This document shows positions 26,203 to 33,675 of a stretch of DNA of 64,000 nucleotides, one piece after another. The DNA lies in the NCBI GenBank assembly GCA_001513155.1, contig LFSR01000006.1, forward strand, positions 1,938-65,937, given 5' to 3'. The stretch is from Syntrophomonas sp. DTU018. Its GTDB lineage: Bacteria > Bacillota > Syntrophomonadia > Syntrophomonadales > Syntrophomonadaceae. Below the pieces are notes generated by a model, which had not been told where the DNA came from, ran no database searches, and worked only from the letters and a program-made list of their open reading frames with translations. Both the position numbers and the translations under genes were made by a program. Each line of letters begins with the position of its first letter. Positions within the stretch are counted from its first letter, which is position 1.

Positions 26203-26943
26203 ATGCGGGTAATGATCGGCTGCCCCGTCCGCAACCGGGCCTGGATCCTGCCCCAGTACCTGCAGCACCTGACCGCTCTTGTCTACCCGCCTGATCAGGT
26301 CGAATACTGCTTTGTCATCAATGATTCCCAGGATAAAACCGAGGCCCTTCTGCAGGAATTTGCCCGCCGCTTTCCGGTACGGCTGCTGTATGACAACAGC
26401 AGTCGTCCGGGAGGCTGGCGGCGGGGTTTTTACCGGTTTGATCGCCTGGCAGAGCTGCGCAACCGCTTGCTGGAGGCCTTTTTACAATCCGACTGTGATT
26501 ATTTGTTGTCGGTGGACAGTGATATTCTGGTTCCGCCCCATGCTCTCCAGCAGTTGCTGCGGGCAGAAAAGGATATGATTTCAGCTTTGGTCTGGAATGG
26601 GGCAGAAATAGGCGATGACCAGTTCTACAACATATTTGCCTGGGAAAAGGGCCGCCTGCTGCCGATCCGCGATTTTCCCCGGGACCGGGTCTTTCCCGTG
26701 GACTGTACCGGGGCTGCCTGCCTTATTAATCGCAGGGTCATAGAAGCCGGAGCCAGGTACAACAGCCGCTGGGGACCGGAGGATATCGGATTTTGCAAAG
26801 AGGTCCAAGAACTTGGATTTGCCATATTTTGTCATGGAGCGGTGGAATGTGTTCATGTTATGATGCCGGCCCAGTTAGACTCTTTTTCCAGTCAAGTTTT
26901 CCTTGGAACAGAAGCAATCACATTTTGTAACCAGCGTTCATAG
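26203..26943 (+). CDS. GT2-like glycosyltransferase
   Basis: 246 residues, GT-A fold. It opens MRVMIGCPVRNRAWILPQYL; the DxD metal/sugar-nucleotide motif is SVDSDIL near 107-109; GPEDIGFCKEVQELGF is the acceptor-side acidic motif. No membrane segment. ATG 26203, four bases after the GT4 stop and translationally coupled; probably adds the next sugar in the same spore-surface glycan. A SigK-type promoter for the next gene lies across its stop codon. Confidence 0.85.
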   Translation: MRVMIGCPVRNRAWILPQYLQHLTALVYPPDQVEYCFVINDSQDKTEALLQEFARRFPVRLLYDNSSRPGGWRRGFYRFDRLAELRNRLLEAFLQSDCDYLLSVDSDILVPPHALQQLLRAEKDMISALVWNGAEIGDDQFYNIFAWEKGRLLPIRDFPRDRVFPVDCTGAACLINRRVIEAGARYNSRWGPEDIGFCKEVQELGFAIFCHGAVECVHVMMPAQLDSFSSQVFLGTEAITFCNQRS

Positions 26944-26947
26944 TATA
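26919..26947 (+). promoter_or_regulatory. SigK-type promoter upstream of the SPOCS-like gene
   Basis: CACA, 16 bases, CATAGTATA; full match to mACm-N16-CATAnnnTA, inside the end of the GT2 gene. Confidence 0.6.
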
Positions 26948-27021
26948 TCCTAGAAATTTAACCATAGAGAAACAGGCCTGATAAACAGGCCGTTAGAGCC
27001 AAAGAGGAGGGAAAGTAATTC

Positions 27022-27585
27022 ATGGCTGAACTGAAGTGTGAATTTCCGGAGGGTTGTAGGCTAGACTTATTTGCCAAGGTTATCAAAGCCAAATTTGTTG
27101 AAAAACAGGTCAAGATCCTGGACACCATGTTCTGTGTTCCTGATGAGCAGGTTGGCGGCAAGATCACCAATGTAGAAGACATTAAGGTCAAAATACTGAA
27201 CACCTTTGAGGATTTGGCCTTTAATCGGGTCAAGATTTTCATCGATTATGAGGTAATCCTGTTTGTCTTGGTGGAAGGCGAATACCAGATCATCACGGTA
27301 ACTGACCGTTTCGACAAGACCATTGAACTGGATGAGTTTGACCCGCCGCTGACCATTGAGGAATTCCGGGCTGAGATTGAGCAGTCGGATATTATTCTTA
27401 AGAACTGGTCATTCGATTTTGAGATCCGGGGCAACTGCGAAGATCCTACCAATCCCTGCAACTTGACTACACCCATCCGGGGTACCTGCATTGGCCTGCG
27501 GGTATTTGTGGACATCATTGACAAACTGGGCAAGATGCACGACGTTATTGTCTTTGGGGAACTGGATCCCGAAGTCGATTGCTAA
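27022..27585 (+). CDS. SPOCS/DUF3794-like spore coat-associated protein
   Basis: 187 residues, rich in beta strand and acidic residues, no signal peptide. Long alternating strands (VKIFIDYEVILFVLVEGEYQ, GLRVFVDIIDKLGKMHDVIV) resemble the SPOCS/DUF3794 domain found in SipL and clostridial coat proteins, but the match is by eye. Cysteines at both ends may cross-link. ATG 27022 follows AAGAGGAGGGAAAG. Placed behind three glycosyltransferases and a SigK-type promoter, it may be a glycosylated or structural coat protein. Confidence 0.6.
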   Translation: MAELKCEFPEGCRLDLFAKVIKAKFVEKQVKILDTMFCVPDEQVGGKITNVEDIKVKILNTFEDLAFNRVKIFIDYEVILFVLVEGEYQIITVTDRFDKTIELDEFDPPLTIEEFRAEIEQSDIILKNWSFDFEIRGNCEDPTNPCNLTTPIRGTCIGLRVFVDIIDKLGKMHDVIVFGELDPEVDC

Positions 27586-27603
27586 ATCATGGGAAAATGC
27601 TGT

Positions 27604-27630
27604 ATGCCTGGCCGTTGCCGGGCATTTTTC
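27604..27630 (+). terminator. Terminator after the SPOCS-like gene
   Basis: ATGCCTGGC with GCCGGGCAT (one G-T pair) around CGTT, then TTTTTC. Confidence 0.8.
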
Positions 27631-27651
27631 TTCTGATTTGGAGGTGATTTC

Positions 27652-27894
27652 GTGAGCCAGAGTGCCCTAAAGAATGTTCAGGACATAAAAATAACGCGTC
27701 AGCAGAAAAACCAGATGCGCGCCCAGTTGGAGGATATATTGCAGGTCCACAAGATGCTGGACAGCCGCATCGAGACCTACCAGCAGCAAACTGACCATCC
27801 TGAGTACCGACGCTTTTGGGAGGAAATGAAACAGCGCAACCAGCAGAACATCCAGGTGGTTGCCCGCTATATGGTTATGAAATGCAACCGCTGA
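27652..27894 (+). CDS. Small helical protein, unknown
   Basis: 80 residues, Gln/Arg/Lys-rich, predicted two long helices: QQKNQMRAQLEDILQVHKML and FWEEMKQRNQQNIQVVARYM. It looks like half of a four-helix bundle and faintly recalls CotF/ferritin-like coat proteins, but I do not claim the family. GTG 27652 follows GGAGGTGATTTC. It lies after the SPOCS-like terminator, so it relies on read-through or an unseen promoter. Confidence 0.65.
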   Translation: MSQSALKNVQDIKITRQQKNQMRAQLEDILQVHKMLDSRIETYQQQTDHPEYRRFWEEMKQRNQQNIQVVARYMVMKCNR

Positions 27895-27987
27895 ATATAA
27901 CCCCGCCAGCCGGGTGCTGGTCAAAAAGTTTTTCATTGTGTCATTGCTGTGAAAATGGCTTTCATGTCAGTAAAAAGGCAACCATTG

Positions 27988-28020
27988 TGTCATCGCGAGC
28001 GCGTAGCGCGTGGCGATCCC
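27988..28020 (+). repeat. GTCATTGCGAG-type palindromic repeat, copy 4
   Basis: TGTCATCGCGAGCGCGTAGC and onward to GTGGCGATCCC; the dyad centre is GCGCGTAGCGCG. Same family as the copies near the 5S gene. Confidence 0.6.
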
Positions 28021-28067
28021 AATATCAATTTTAGATAACCAAGGCTTGCAGGAGTTTAGACCGGGAG

Positions 28068-28114
28068 GCAGGAGTATTAGCCGGCTCGTTCGAGTACTCC
28101 TCGCCTGCAACCCA
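28068..28114 (-). repeat. GGGTTGCA...CTCCTGC repeat, copy D (inverted)
   Basis: Plus strand GGCAGGAGTATTAGCCGGCT then a hairpin centre and CTGCAACCC. It is the inverted partner of copy B, 112 bases away. Confidence 0.65.
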
Positions 28115-28226
28115 TTGGCAAACTTTAAGTGCGAAGGGGACCGCTCATAATTCGGCATCCCTGCACTCAGTACTCGCTACTCGAAAAGTACTGCTTATCG
28201 TTCCCCTTCGCAGCCCCAGACTCATC

Positions 28227-28275
28227 TGGGTTGCAACGGCTCGTCGTAAGTCACTAGCCCGGCTAATACTCCTGC
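28227..28275 (+). repeat. GGGTTGCA...CTCCTGC repeat, copy B
   Basis: TGGGTTGCAACGGCTCGTCG through GGCTAATACTCCTGC. About 43 of 49 positions agree with the reverse complement of copy C at 44949-44997, over 16 kb away. Confidence 0.7.
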
Positions 28276-28364
28276 TTAACTGCGCTGTGTTATCGCTAGT
28301 AGCGAAGCGACGTAGCGATTTCCAACAGGACTTTCAGATGATTGAGAGATGGGAGGGGGCAGAG

Positions 28365-29330
28365 ATGCAAGACCGCGGTAAAAGATTGGGAGTAGCCCTG
28401 GGAGGAGGAGGGTTAAGAGGTTTTGCCCATATCGGGGTTTTGCAGGTGCTGGAGGATAAACGAATACCCATAAGCTATCTGTCAGGTACCAGTGCCGGGG
28501 CTTTGGTGGCTGCCCTGTATGCCAGCGGTCTTTCTGCCTACCGGATCGAAGAACTGGCCCGCTCCCTGCAGCCGTCCGATTATCTTGACTACAATATAAG
28601 CGGACTTTTCAAGTATATCCTGTCCCGCTACCTGCCCGGAATGGATGCACCCTTGCAGGGAATTATCAAAGGAGACAAGATACAGAAAATCATTTACCAG
28701 TGGACCGGCGGCAAATCCCTTCAAGACTGCAAACTGCCCCTGGCCATCATTGCCTGCGACATTGACAGCGGGCGGGAAGTGGTTTTCACCAATCAAAACC
28801 TAGAATGGAAAACCGGGGAAACGGTAGTGGTGCAGGATGCCCTCCTCTCCGAAGCAGTACGGGCCAGCATAGCCATTCCTGCCACCTTTGTTCCCCTGGA
28901 TCTTGCCGGGATGCAATTGGTAGACGGGGGGTTGAAAAGCATCGTACCGGTAACTGCCCAAAAGGTAATGGGGGCCGAATATATAATGGCGGTGAATTTG
29001 GGCACATCCTACTACCGGGAGAAAGTTGCCGGCATACCTTCCATAATCAGCCGCTCCATAAGCATACTGACTTATGAAACCTCGGAAACAGAACAGCGCC
29101 TTTTTGCCGACCTGGTGATCAAACCCCGGGTACAGTCAGTAGGCCTGGATGATTGGGAGGAAGCCCTGGGTTTTATCCGGGCGGGCCGGCGAGCTATGCT
29201 GAGGCAGGTGGAAAAATTGGAAAAGGATTTGTATAGCGGCCCATACTGTAACAGAAATACTGCTGAACACATATACTATCGACAAAGCAATAAATGCCAA
29301 CAATCTCTCAGGCGGCGGGGAGGGGGTTAA
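28365..29330 (+). CDS. Patatin-like phospholipase (RssA/YlbK type)
   Basis: 321 residues. Ser-Asp lipid acyl hydrolase: oxyanion loop GGGGLRG at 13-19, nucleophile elbow GTSAG with Ser43, and the catalytic Asp in LVDGGLKS. No signal peptide, so cytoplasmic or membrane-associated. The substrate is probably phospholipid. ATG 28365 is chosen for GGAGGGGGCAGAG just before it. A ribbon-helix-helix gene follows after one base and shares the transcript. Confidence 0.92.
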   Translation: MQDRGKRLGVALGGGGLRGFAHIGVLQVLEDKRIPISYLSGTSAGALVAALYASGLSAYRIEELARSLQPSDYLDYNISGLFKYILSRYLPGMDAPLQGIIKGDKIQKIIYQWTGGKSLQDCKLPLAIIACDIDSGREVVFTNQNLEWKTGETVVVQDALLSEAVRASIAIPATFVPLDLAGMQLVDGGLKSIVPVTAQKVMGAEYIMAVNLGTSYYREKVAGIPSIISRSISILTYETSETEQRLFADLVIKPRVQSVGLDDWEEALGFIRAGRRAMLRQVEKLEKDLYSGPYCNRNTAEHIYYRQSNKCQQSLRRRGGG

Positions 29331-29331
29331 A

Positions 29332-29493
29332 ATGGCAACCGACAAATTCGAACATGCCACTTTTTACTTGACACGCAAACAGGTGGAAGATATCAAGCGA
29401 CTGGCCAGAGAGCAGCAAATTTCCCGTAGTGCCCTGGTCAGAATGATAATACGTGAATACCTGGCCCGCGAGGAGGAACAAAAAAACGATTAG
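29332..29493 (+). CDS. Ribbon-helix-helix (CopG-like) DNA-binding protein
   Basis: 53 residues: strand TFYLTRKQ, helix VEDIKRLAREQ, turn ISRS, helix ALVRMIIREYLARE, the CopG/Arc/MetJ pattern. It would dimerise and bind DNA with the paired strands. ATG 29332 starts one base after the patatin stop, with GGGGAGGGGG as ribosome site. It probably regulates its own operon; a toxin partner is not seen, the neighbour being a patatin. A terminator follows. Confidence 0.8.
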   Translation: MATDKFEHATFYLTRKQVEDIKRLAREQQISRSALVRMIIREYLAREEEQKND

Positions 29494-29501
29494 AGGGTAA
29501 C

Positions 29502-29529
29502 AGAGGCACCTTGGTATAAGGTGTCCTCT
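29502..29529 (+). terminator. Terminator-like hairpin after the ribbon-helix-helix gene
   Basis: AGAGG-CACCTT pairs with AAGGTG-CCTCT (one bulged T); only a weak T-run follows. Confidence 0.6.
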
Positions 29530-29654
29530 TAGTGTAACAAATTGGGACGAGCCTCTAGCTTCGTTCAGTTTCTTGAAACTCTGGTCGATTTAGGTCTCCT
29601 TTCCTCAGACAATTGACAAAAAAGCAGATTTAGTCACATAATAGGGATAACTTA

Positions 29655-29765
29655 AAAATAAGTCTCCGAGACTATGAACCTAAGGCGGTGCTGCTATGGG
29701 GCATGGTCCGATAGGGTGTATCGGGAAACTGGTATGCCTCCCGTGGTTGGAAAGGAGATGAGGCC
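29655..29765 (+). ncRNA. Moco/Tuco-type riboswitch upstream of tupA
   Basis: Leader RNA element. Visible helices: TCTCC (29663-29667) with GGAGA (29754-29758); GGCAT (29700-29704) with ATGCC (29734-29738); and CCGATA with TATCGG (29708-29722). Conserved-looking strings CTCCGAG, GGGAAAC, GCCTCCCG and GGAAAGG fit my memory of the Moco RNA motif. That motif controls molybdenum or tungsten cofactor and transport genes, and here it precedes tupABC. A terminator follows at 29791-29829 as expression platform. Confidence 0.72.
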
Positions 29766-29790
29766 AAGGGAATAAAACAAAAAAGAATGA

Positions 29791-29829
29791 GGTTGCTGGT
29801 TTGCTGAGAGCGAACAGGAACCATTTTTT
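29791..29829 (+). terminator. Riboswitch expression-platform terminator
   Basis: GGTT and GTTTGCT pair with AGCGAAC and AACC, followed by A and six T. It stands between the riboswitch and tupA, so ligand binding probably decides read-through. Confidence 0.65.
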
Positions 29830-29873
29830 ATGCCTATTTTTTGTGGGTGTATTAAAATTGGGGAGGTTAAGGA

Positions 29874-30740
29874 ATGAGCTTGAGAAGAAATAAACTGGGA
29901 GTAATACTTGCTATATTATCCATATTTCTGCTGGCAGCAGTAGCTGGCTGTGCCAAAGAAGAAAGCCCTGCTCCAGCGGAGAATAAACCGGCTGAAACTA
30001 AGGTATTGAAGCTGGCTACCACCACCAGTACCGAAGATACCGGGTTGTTGGACTACCTGCTGCCGGAGTTTACTAAAGACACCGGTTATGAGGTGCAAGT
30101 TATAGCTGTGGGCACTGGACAAGCCATTGAAATGGGCGAAGCCGGGGATGTTGACGTAATCCTGGTACATTCTCGGGCTGCAGAAGATAAATTTGTGGAG
30201 GAAGGTTACGGCGTAGACCGGCGGGATGTCATGTACAACGATTTCCTCATTATTGGTCCTGCAGATGATCCGGCCGGCATCAAGGGTGAACCCGATGTGC
30301 TAAAAGCCTTTGCCGCTATAAAGGAAAAACAGGCCCCCTTTGTTTCCCGGGGAGACGATTCCGGCACTGATAAGAAGGAAAAAGGTATTTGGAAAAAAGC
30401 CAATATCACTCCGGAAGGGGACTGGTATATAGAAGTAGGCCAGGGAATGGGAGATACTTTCCGTATGGCCGATGAAAAGAAAGCTTATACTTTAATCGAC
30501 CGGGGTACTTACCTGGCCTTGAAGGACAACTACCAACTGGAACCCATGGTGGAAGGCAGTCCTGATTTGCTTAATCCTTATGGGGTTATCCCGGTCAACC
30601 CGGAAAAACATCCCCATGTTGACTTTGAAGGAGCTACTGCTTTCGCTGAGTGGCTGACTTCAGAAAAAGGGCAAAAGATGATCGGGGAATTCGGCGTTGA
30701 TAAATTCGGCCAGCAGTTGTTTGTACCCGATGCTAAATAG
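29874..30740 (+). CDS. tupA: Tungstate ABC transporter substrate-binding protein
   Basis: 288-residue lipoprotein: signal peptide ending AVAGC at residue 24-26, then the mature domain. KLATTTSTEDTGLLDYLLPEF holds the TTTS oxyanion-binding motif of TupA, and VDVILVHSRAAED and FLIIGPADDPAG are family blocks. It captures tungstate with high affinity outside the membrane. ATG 29874 after GAGGTTAAGG. Tungsten is needed for W-dependent formate dehydrogenases or aldehyde oxidoreductases in such anaerobes. Confidence 0.94.
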   Translation: MSLRRNKLGVILAILSIFLLAAVAGCAKEESPAPAENKPAETKVLKLATTTSTEDTGLLDYLLPEFTKDTGYEVQVIAVGTGQAIEMGEAGDVDVILVHSRAAEDKFVEEGYGVDRRDVMYNDFLIIGPADDPAGIKGEPDVLKAFAAIKEKQAPFVSRGDDSGTDKKEKGIWKKANITPEGDWYIEVGQGMGDTFRMADEKKAYTLIDRGTYLALKDNYQLEPMVEGSPDLLNPYGVIPVNPEKHPHVDFEGATAFAEWLTSEKGQKMIGEFGVDKFGQQLFVPDAK

Positions 30741-30768
30741 CTTGTAAAGGGCAAGTAGGAGGATTAAT

Positions 30769-31488
30769 GTGGAGATTATTGTCCAGGGGTTAAAGGAAGG
30801 GTTTTTGCTTATCTGGCAAGGGGATGCAGAAATAGTCAATGTCACCCTGCTATCTCTGCAGGTGTCCCTGACCGCCTTAGTCATAGCAGCTTTAATAGGA
30901 ATACCTTTGGGTGCCGCTCTGGCCTTGAGGAATTTCCGGGGCAAACACATTATCCTCAACACCATCTATACACTAATGGGCCTGCCGCCGGTGCTGGCAG
31001 GTCTGTTAGTGTATTTGCTTCTTACCAGCCGCGGTCCCTTGGGCCAATACGAGCTTTTATTTACCCCGGCGGCTATGGTCATCGCCCAGGTGCTTTTGGC
31101 AGCACCTATTGTCTGCGGCCTGACTGCCCGGGCGGTCATGGCGTTAAGCCAGGAGGTATATGATACCGCTGCCACCCTGGGAGCCTCCCGCCGCCAGGCT
31201 ACCCTTACTATCATGCGGGAAGCCCGCATGGGTATAGTAGCGGCACTGACAACGGCCCTGGGCCGGGTTATTGCTGAGGTAGGAGCAGTAATGCTGGTAG
31301 GGGGCAATATTCGCTGGCACACCCGGGTGCTGACCACCTCCATTGTCCTGGAAACCCGGATGGGCAATTTCAGTACGGCTATTGCCATCGGTATTATATT
31401 GCTGGTTATATCCTTTGCCATAAATCTGCTGATTCTCGCCTTGGAAAAGAGGACTTTCCGCTATGAAAACACCATTCAAATTACATAA
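30769..31488 (+). CDS. tupB: Tungstate ABC transporter permease
   Basis: 239 residues, integral membrane protein with about five to six hydrophobic helices. The EAA-type coupling loop is DTAATLGASRRQATLTIMREA near 130-150. It resembles TupB/ModB-type permeases. GTG 30769 after GGAGGATTAAT. Its end overlaps tupC by 26 bases in another frame, showing tight coupling. Confidence 0.93.
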   Translation: MEIIVQGLKEGFLLIWQGDAEIVNVTLLSLQVSLTALVIAALIGIPLGAALALRNFRGKHIILNTIYTLMGLPPVLAGLLVYLLLTSRGPLGQYELLFTPAAMVIAQVLLAAPIVCGLTARAVMALSQEVYDTAATLGASRRQATLTIMREARMGIVAALTTALGRVIAEVGAVMLVGGNIRWHTRVLTTSIVLETRMGNFSTAIAIGIILLVISFAINLLILALEKRTFRYENTIQIT

Positions 31489-32197
31489 TGTAATCAAGCG
31501 CTACGGTGAACGAGAAGTTCTCCATATTGACCAGCTCAGCATTCCTGCCGGGAAGATTTATACGATTTTAGGTCCCAATGGCTCCGGGAAAAGTACCCTG
31601 CTGCGGATAATGGCCCTGCTGCTGGTTAATGATGAGGGAGAATTAGAAGTTCTGGGGGAAAAGGTAACCTGGGAGAAAAGGCAGCTGTTGAGGCTGCGCC
31701 GGCAAATGTCCATGGTAACCCAGACATCCTTCATGTTTCAGGGGTCGGTGTACTATAATGTGGCCTATGGCATGCGGGTGCGCAAAACCAGCAGCAGAAA
31801 AATCCGCAGCCGGGTGGGAGAATTGCTGGAAATGGTGGGAATGGCTGCTTACCGGGATGCTGATGCCCGTACTCTTTCCGGCGGCGAAAGACAAAAAGTC
31901 GCCCTAGCTCGGGCTTTGGCTGTCAATCCCAGGGTACTGTTTTTGGATGAACCCACTTCCAACATAGATGTAGCTAGTGCTGCCGAGATCGAAAAATATA
32001 TTCGCCATATTAACCAGGAGCAGCAGACAACCATTATCATGGTAACCCACAACCTGTTTCAGGCCCGCCGCCTGGCGGATGAGGTATTTTTCATCCATGA
32101 GGGGCGCATAATTGAAAAGGGGCCAGGTGAATTGATATTCACCCAGCCCCGGGACGAGCGCACCGCTGCTTTCCTGCGGGGTGAAACTGTGTTTTAA
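31463..32197 (+). CDS. tupC: Tungstate ABC transporter ATP-binding protein
   Basis: 244-residue ATPase. Walker A GPNGSGKST near 34-42, Q-loop near TQTSFMF, signature LSGGERQKVALARAL, Walker B VLFLDEPTSNID and switch His in MVTHNL. Energises tungstate import with TupAB. ATG 31463 lies within tupB. The operon ends in a bidirectional terminator. Confidence 0.94.
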   Translation: MKTPFKLHNVIKRYGEREVLHIDQLSIPAGKIYTILGPNGSGKSTLLRIMALLLVNDEGELEVLGEKVTWEKRQLLRLRRQMSMVTQTSFMFQGSVYYNVAYGMRVRKTSSRKIRSRVGELLEMVGMAAYRDADARTLSGGERQKVALARALAVNPRVLFLDEPTSNIDVASAAEIEKYIRHINQEQQTTIIMVTHNLFQARRLADEVFFIHEGRIIEKGPGELIFTQPRDERTAAFLRGETVF

Positions 32198-32232
32198 GAC
32201 CGCTTCCCCCAGGAGGTAAAGGGAAGCGGTCT
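32197..32232. terminator. Bidirectional terminator between tupC and the CoA-transferase
   Basis: AGACCGCTTCCC (32197-32208) pairs perfectly with GGGAAGCGGTCT (32221-32232). On the minus strand it is followed by TAAAAC; on the plus strand by CTCAAGG, so T-runs are weak. Confidence 0.7.
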
Positions 32233-32242
32233 CAAGGTTAAG

Positions 32243-33613
32243 TTAGAATGGTATCCGGTTGGTTCTGCTCCAAATCTTCATTTCTTTAGCTGCCTTCAGC
32301 AGTTCATCACGGAAAGCGGGATGAGCCAGATTAATCAGGGCTTCAGCCCGGCCCCACACCGACAGAGCTTTCATGTTGACTATACCATATTCAGTAACCA
32401 GGTAATGCACCTGGGTGCGGGGAACGGTAACTACCGCTCCGGGAGTCAGCAGGGGCTTGATGCGGGAATGCAGTTTGCCTTCTTTGTCTTTGAAGGTGGA
32501 GGTAAAGGCCAGGATGGCTTTGCCTCCCTTGGAATGGAAGGCCCCGACAACAAAGTCCAGCTGACCGCCGGTACCCGATATTTGCCGCAGGCCGTGGGTC
32601 TCGGAGCATACCTGGCTCAGCAGGTCGATCTCCAAAATGTTATTGATGGCAATCATATTATCCTGCATGGCAACCCGGGATGGATCATTGGTGTACTGCA
32701 CCGTACAGGATGCGCAGCGGGGATTGCCATCCAGGAAATCATAGGTATCCTGGGTTCCCAGGCAGAAAGAATAGGTACTCTTATTTCTGTCATAGTTTTT
32801 CCTGGCGTTGGTGATTTTCCCTTTTTCGTACAGGGTTACAAAGGCATCGCAGAACATTTCGCTCTGGATACCCAGATCTTTCAAGTCCGAGTCGGCTAAC
32901 ATATTGCCGATCAAATTGGGAAGGGCTCCGATCCCCAGCTGCAGGCAGGCTCCGTCGGGTATTTCGTTGACAATGTATTCCGCGATCTTCCTTTCCTCGG
33001 GAGTTGCTTCCGGAGATGGCGGAGTAGTAAAAATGGGAGTGTTGGAACCTTCAATTATATAATCAATCTCACTGATGTGGACATATTCGTCACAGCCTCC
33101 CGGACAGACCGGCATGTTTTCGTTGACTTCCACAATGGCTATTTTAGCCTTTAAAGCCATTCCCCTATTATGGGAATTGCCCAGGCCAAAATTAAAGCAG
33201 CCGTGCTTGTCCATGGGAGAAACTTGCGCACACCATACCTGGGGATACAGGTTTTCATATTGCCCTTCGCTGTAGACCAACATGGTAGCCTCGTGATAAT
33301 TGAAAGGATTATGGGCAGCCAGCCCCATATCTCCTGCCTTGCGGTCCAGCATGGTAAAATACCAAGAGAAATACTGGAAGGTTTTCTGCTCGGGATCATT
33401 TTTTATTACTTCGGGAATAGGCAGCACTGACCCGGTAGCCCGGATGGCCACGTTTTCCAGACCATCGCCGACCCGCTGCCCCAGAGCCCGGTCAAAGTCT
33501 ACCGGTTTGGTAGCAAACATGCCGTAATCCACGATAACATTGGATTCCACTAATTTGGCCGCCTGCTCGGCGGTTATAAGTTTGCGTTTATACTCTTCCA
33601 GGTACGTTCTCAT
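32243..33613 (-). CDS. Acetyl-CoA hydrolase/transferase family CoA-transferase, second copy
   Basis: 456 residues. Same family and layout as the 4770-6125 protein: GIQSEMFCD holds the catalytic Glu (about 252) and [15 protein letters not shown] the CoA loop. The two differ throughout, so they are old paralogues with perhaps different acyl substrates. ATG 33613 gives ten bases to AGGGGGG; an alternative TTG nine bases upstream would sit on the ribosome site. It follows the crotonase gene on the same strand, 62 bases away, as a likely two-gene operon for crotonyl/butyryl-CoA turnover. Confidence 0.9.
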   Translation of the reverse strand: MRTYLEEYKRKLITAEQAAKLVESNVIVDYGMFATKPVDFDRALGQRVGDGLENVAIRATGSVLPIPEVIKNDPEQKTFQYFSWYFTMLDRKAGDMGLAAHNPFNYHEATMLVYSEGQYENLYPQVWCAQVSPMDKHGCFNFGLGNSHNRGMALKAKIAIVEVNENMPVCPGGCDEYVHISEIDYIIEGSNTPIFTTPPSPEATPEERKIAEYIVNEIPDGACLQLGIGALPNLIGNMLADSDLKDLGIQSEMFCDAFVTLYEKGKITNARKNYDRNKSTYSFCLGTQDTYDFLDGNPRCASCTVQYTNDPSRVAMQDNMIAINNILEIDLLSQVCSETHGLRQISGTGGQLDFVVGAFHSKGGKAILAFTSTFKDKEGKLHSRIKPLLTPGAVVTVPRTQVHYLVTEYGIVNMKALSVWGRAEALINLAHPAFRDELLKAAKEMKIWSRTNRIPF

Positions 33614-33675
33614 ACCCAACAATCCCCCCTAGATTGGCTATGTTGTTTTTTTGGTTAAAACCAAAGATAAACGCT

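Larger units (their letters stand above)
27895..28364. other. Repeat-rich spacer before the patatin gene
   Basis: 470 bases without a credible gene. It holds two GTCATTGCGAG-type repeats (27988-28020 and a decayed copy 28287-28322), and two opposed copies of the GGGTTGCA...CTCCTGC repeat (28068-28114, 28227-28275). Between these an 11-bp perfect inverted repeat (TGCGAAGGGGA 28130-28140, TCCCCTTCGCA 28202-28212) gives a nested palindrome of about 208 bp. Confidence 0.7.

Noticed and set aside
29332-29493. Patatin plus ribbon-helix-helix as a toxin-antitoxin pair
   Set aside because: The order and the enzyme type do not match known pairs; the patatin resembles the housekeeping RssA/YlbK kind. 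Kept as an operon only.
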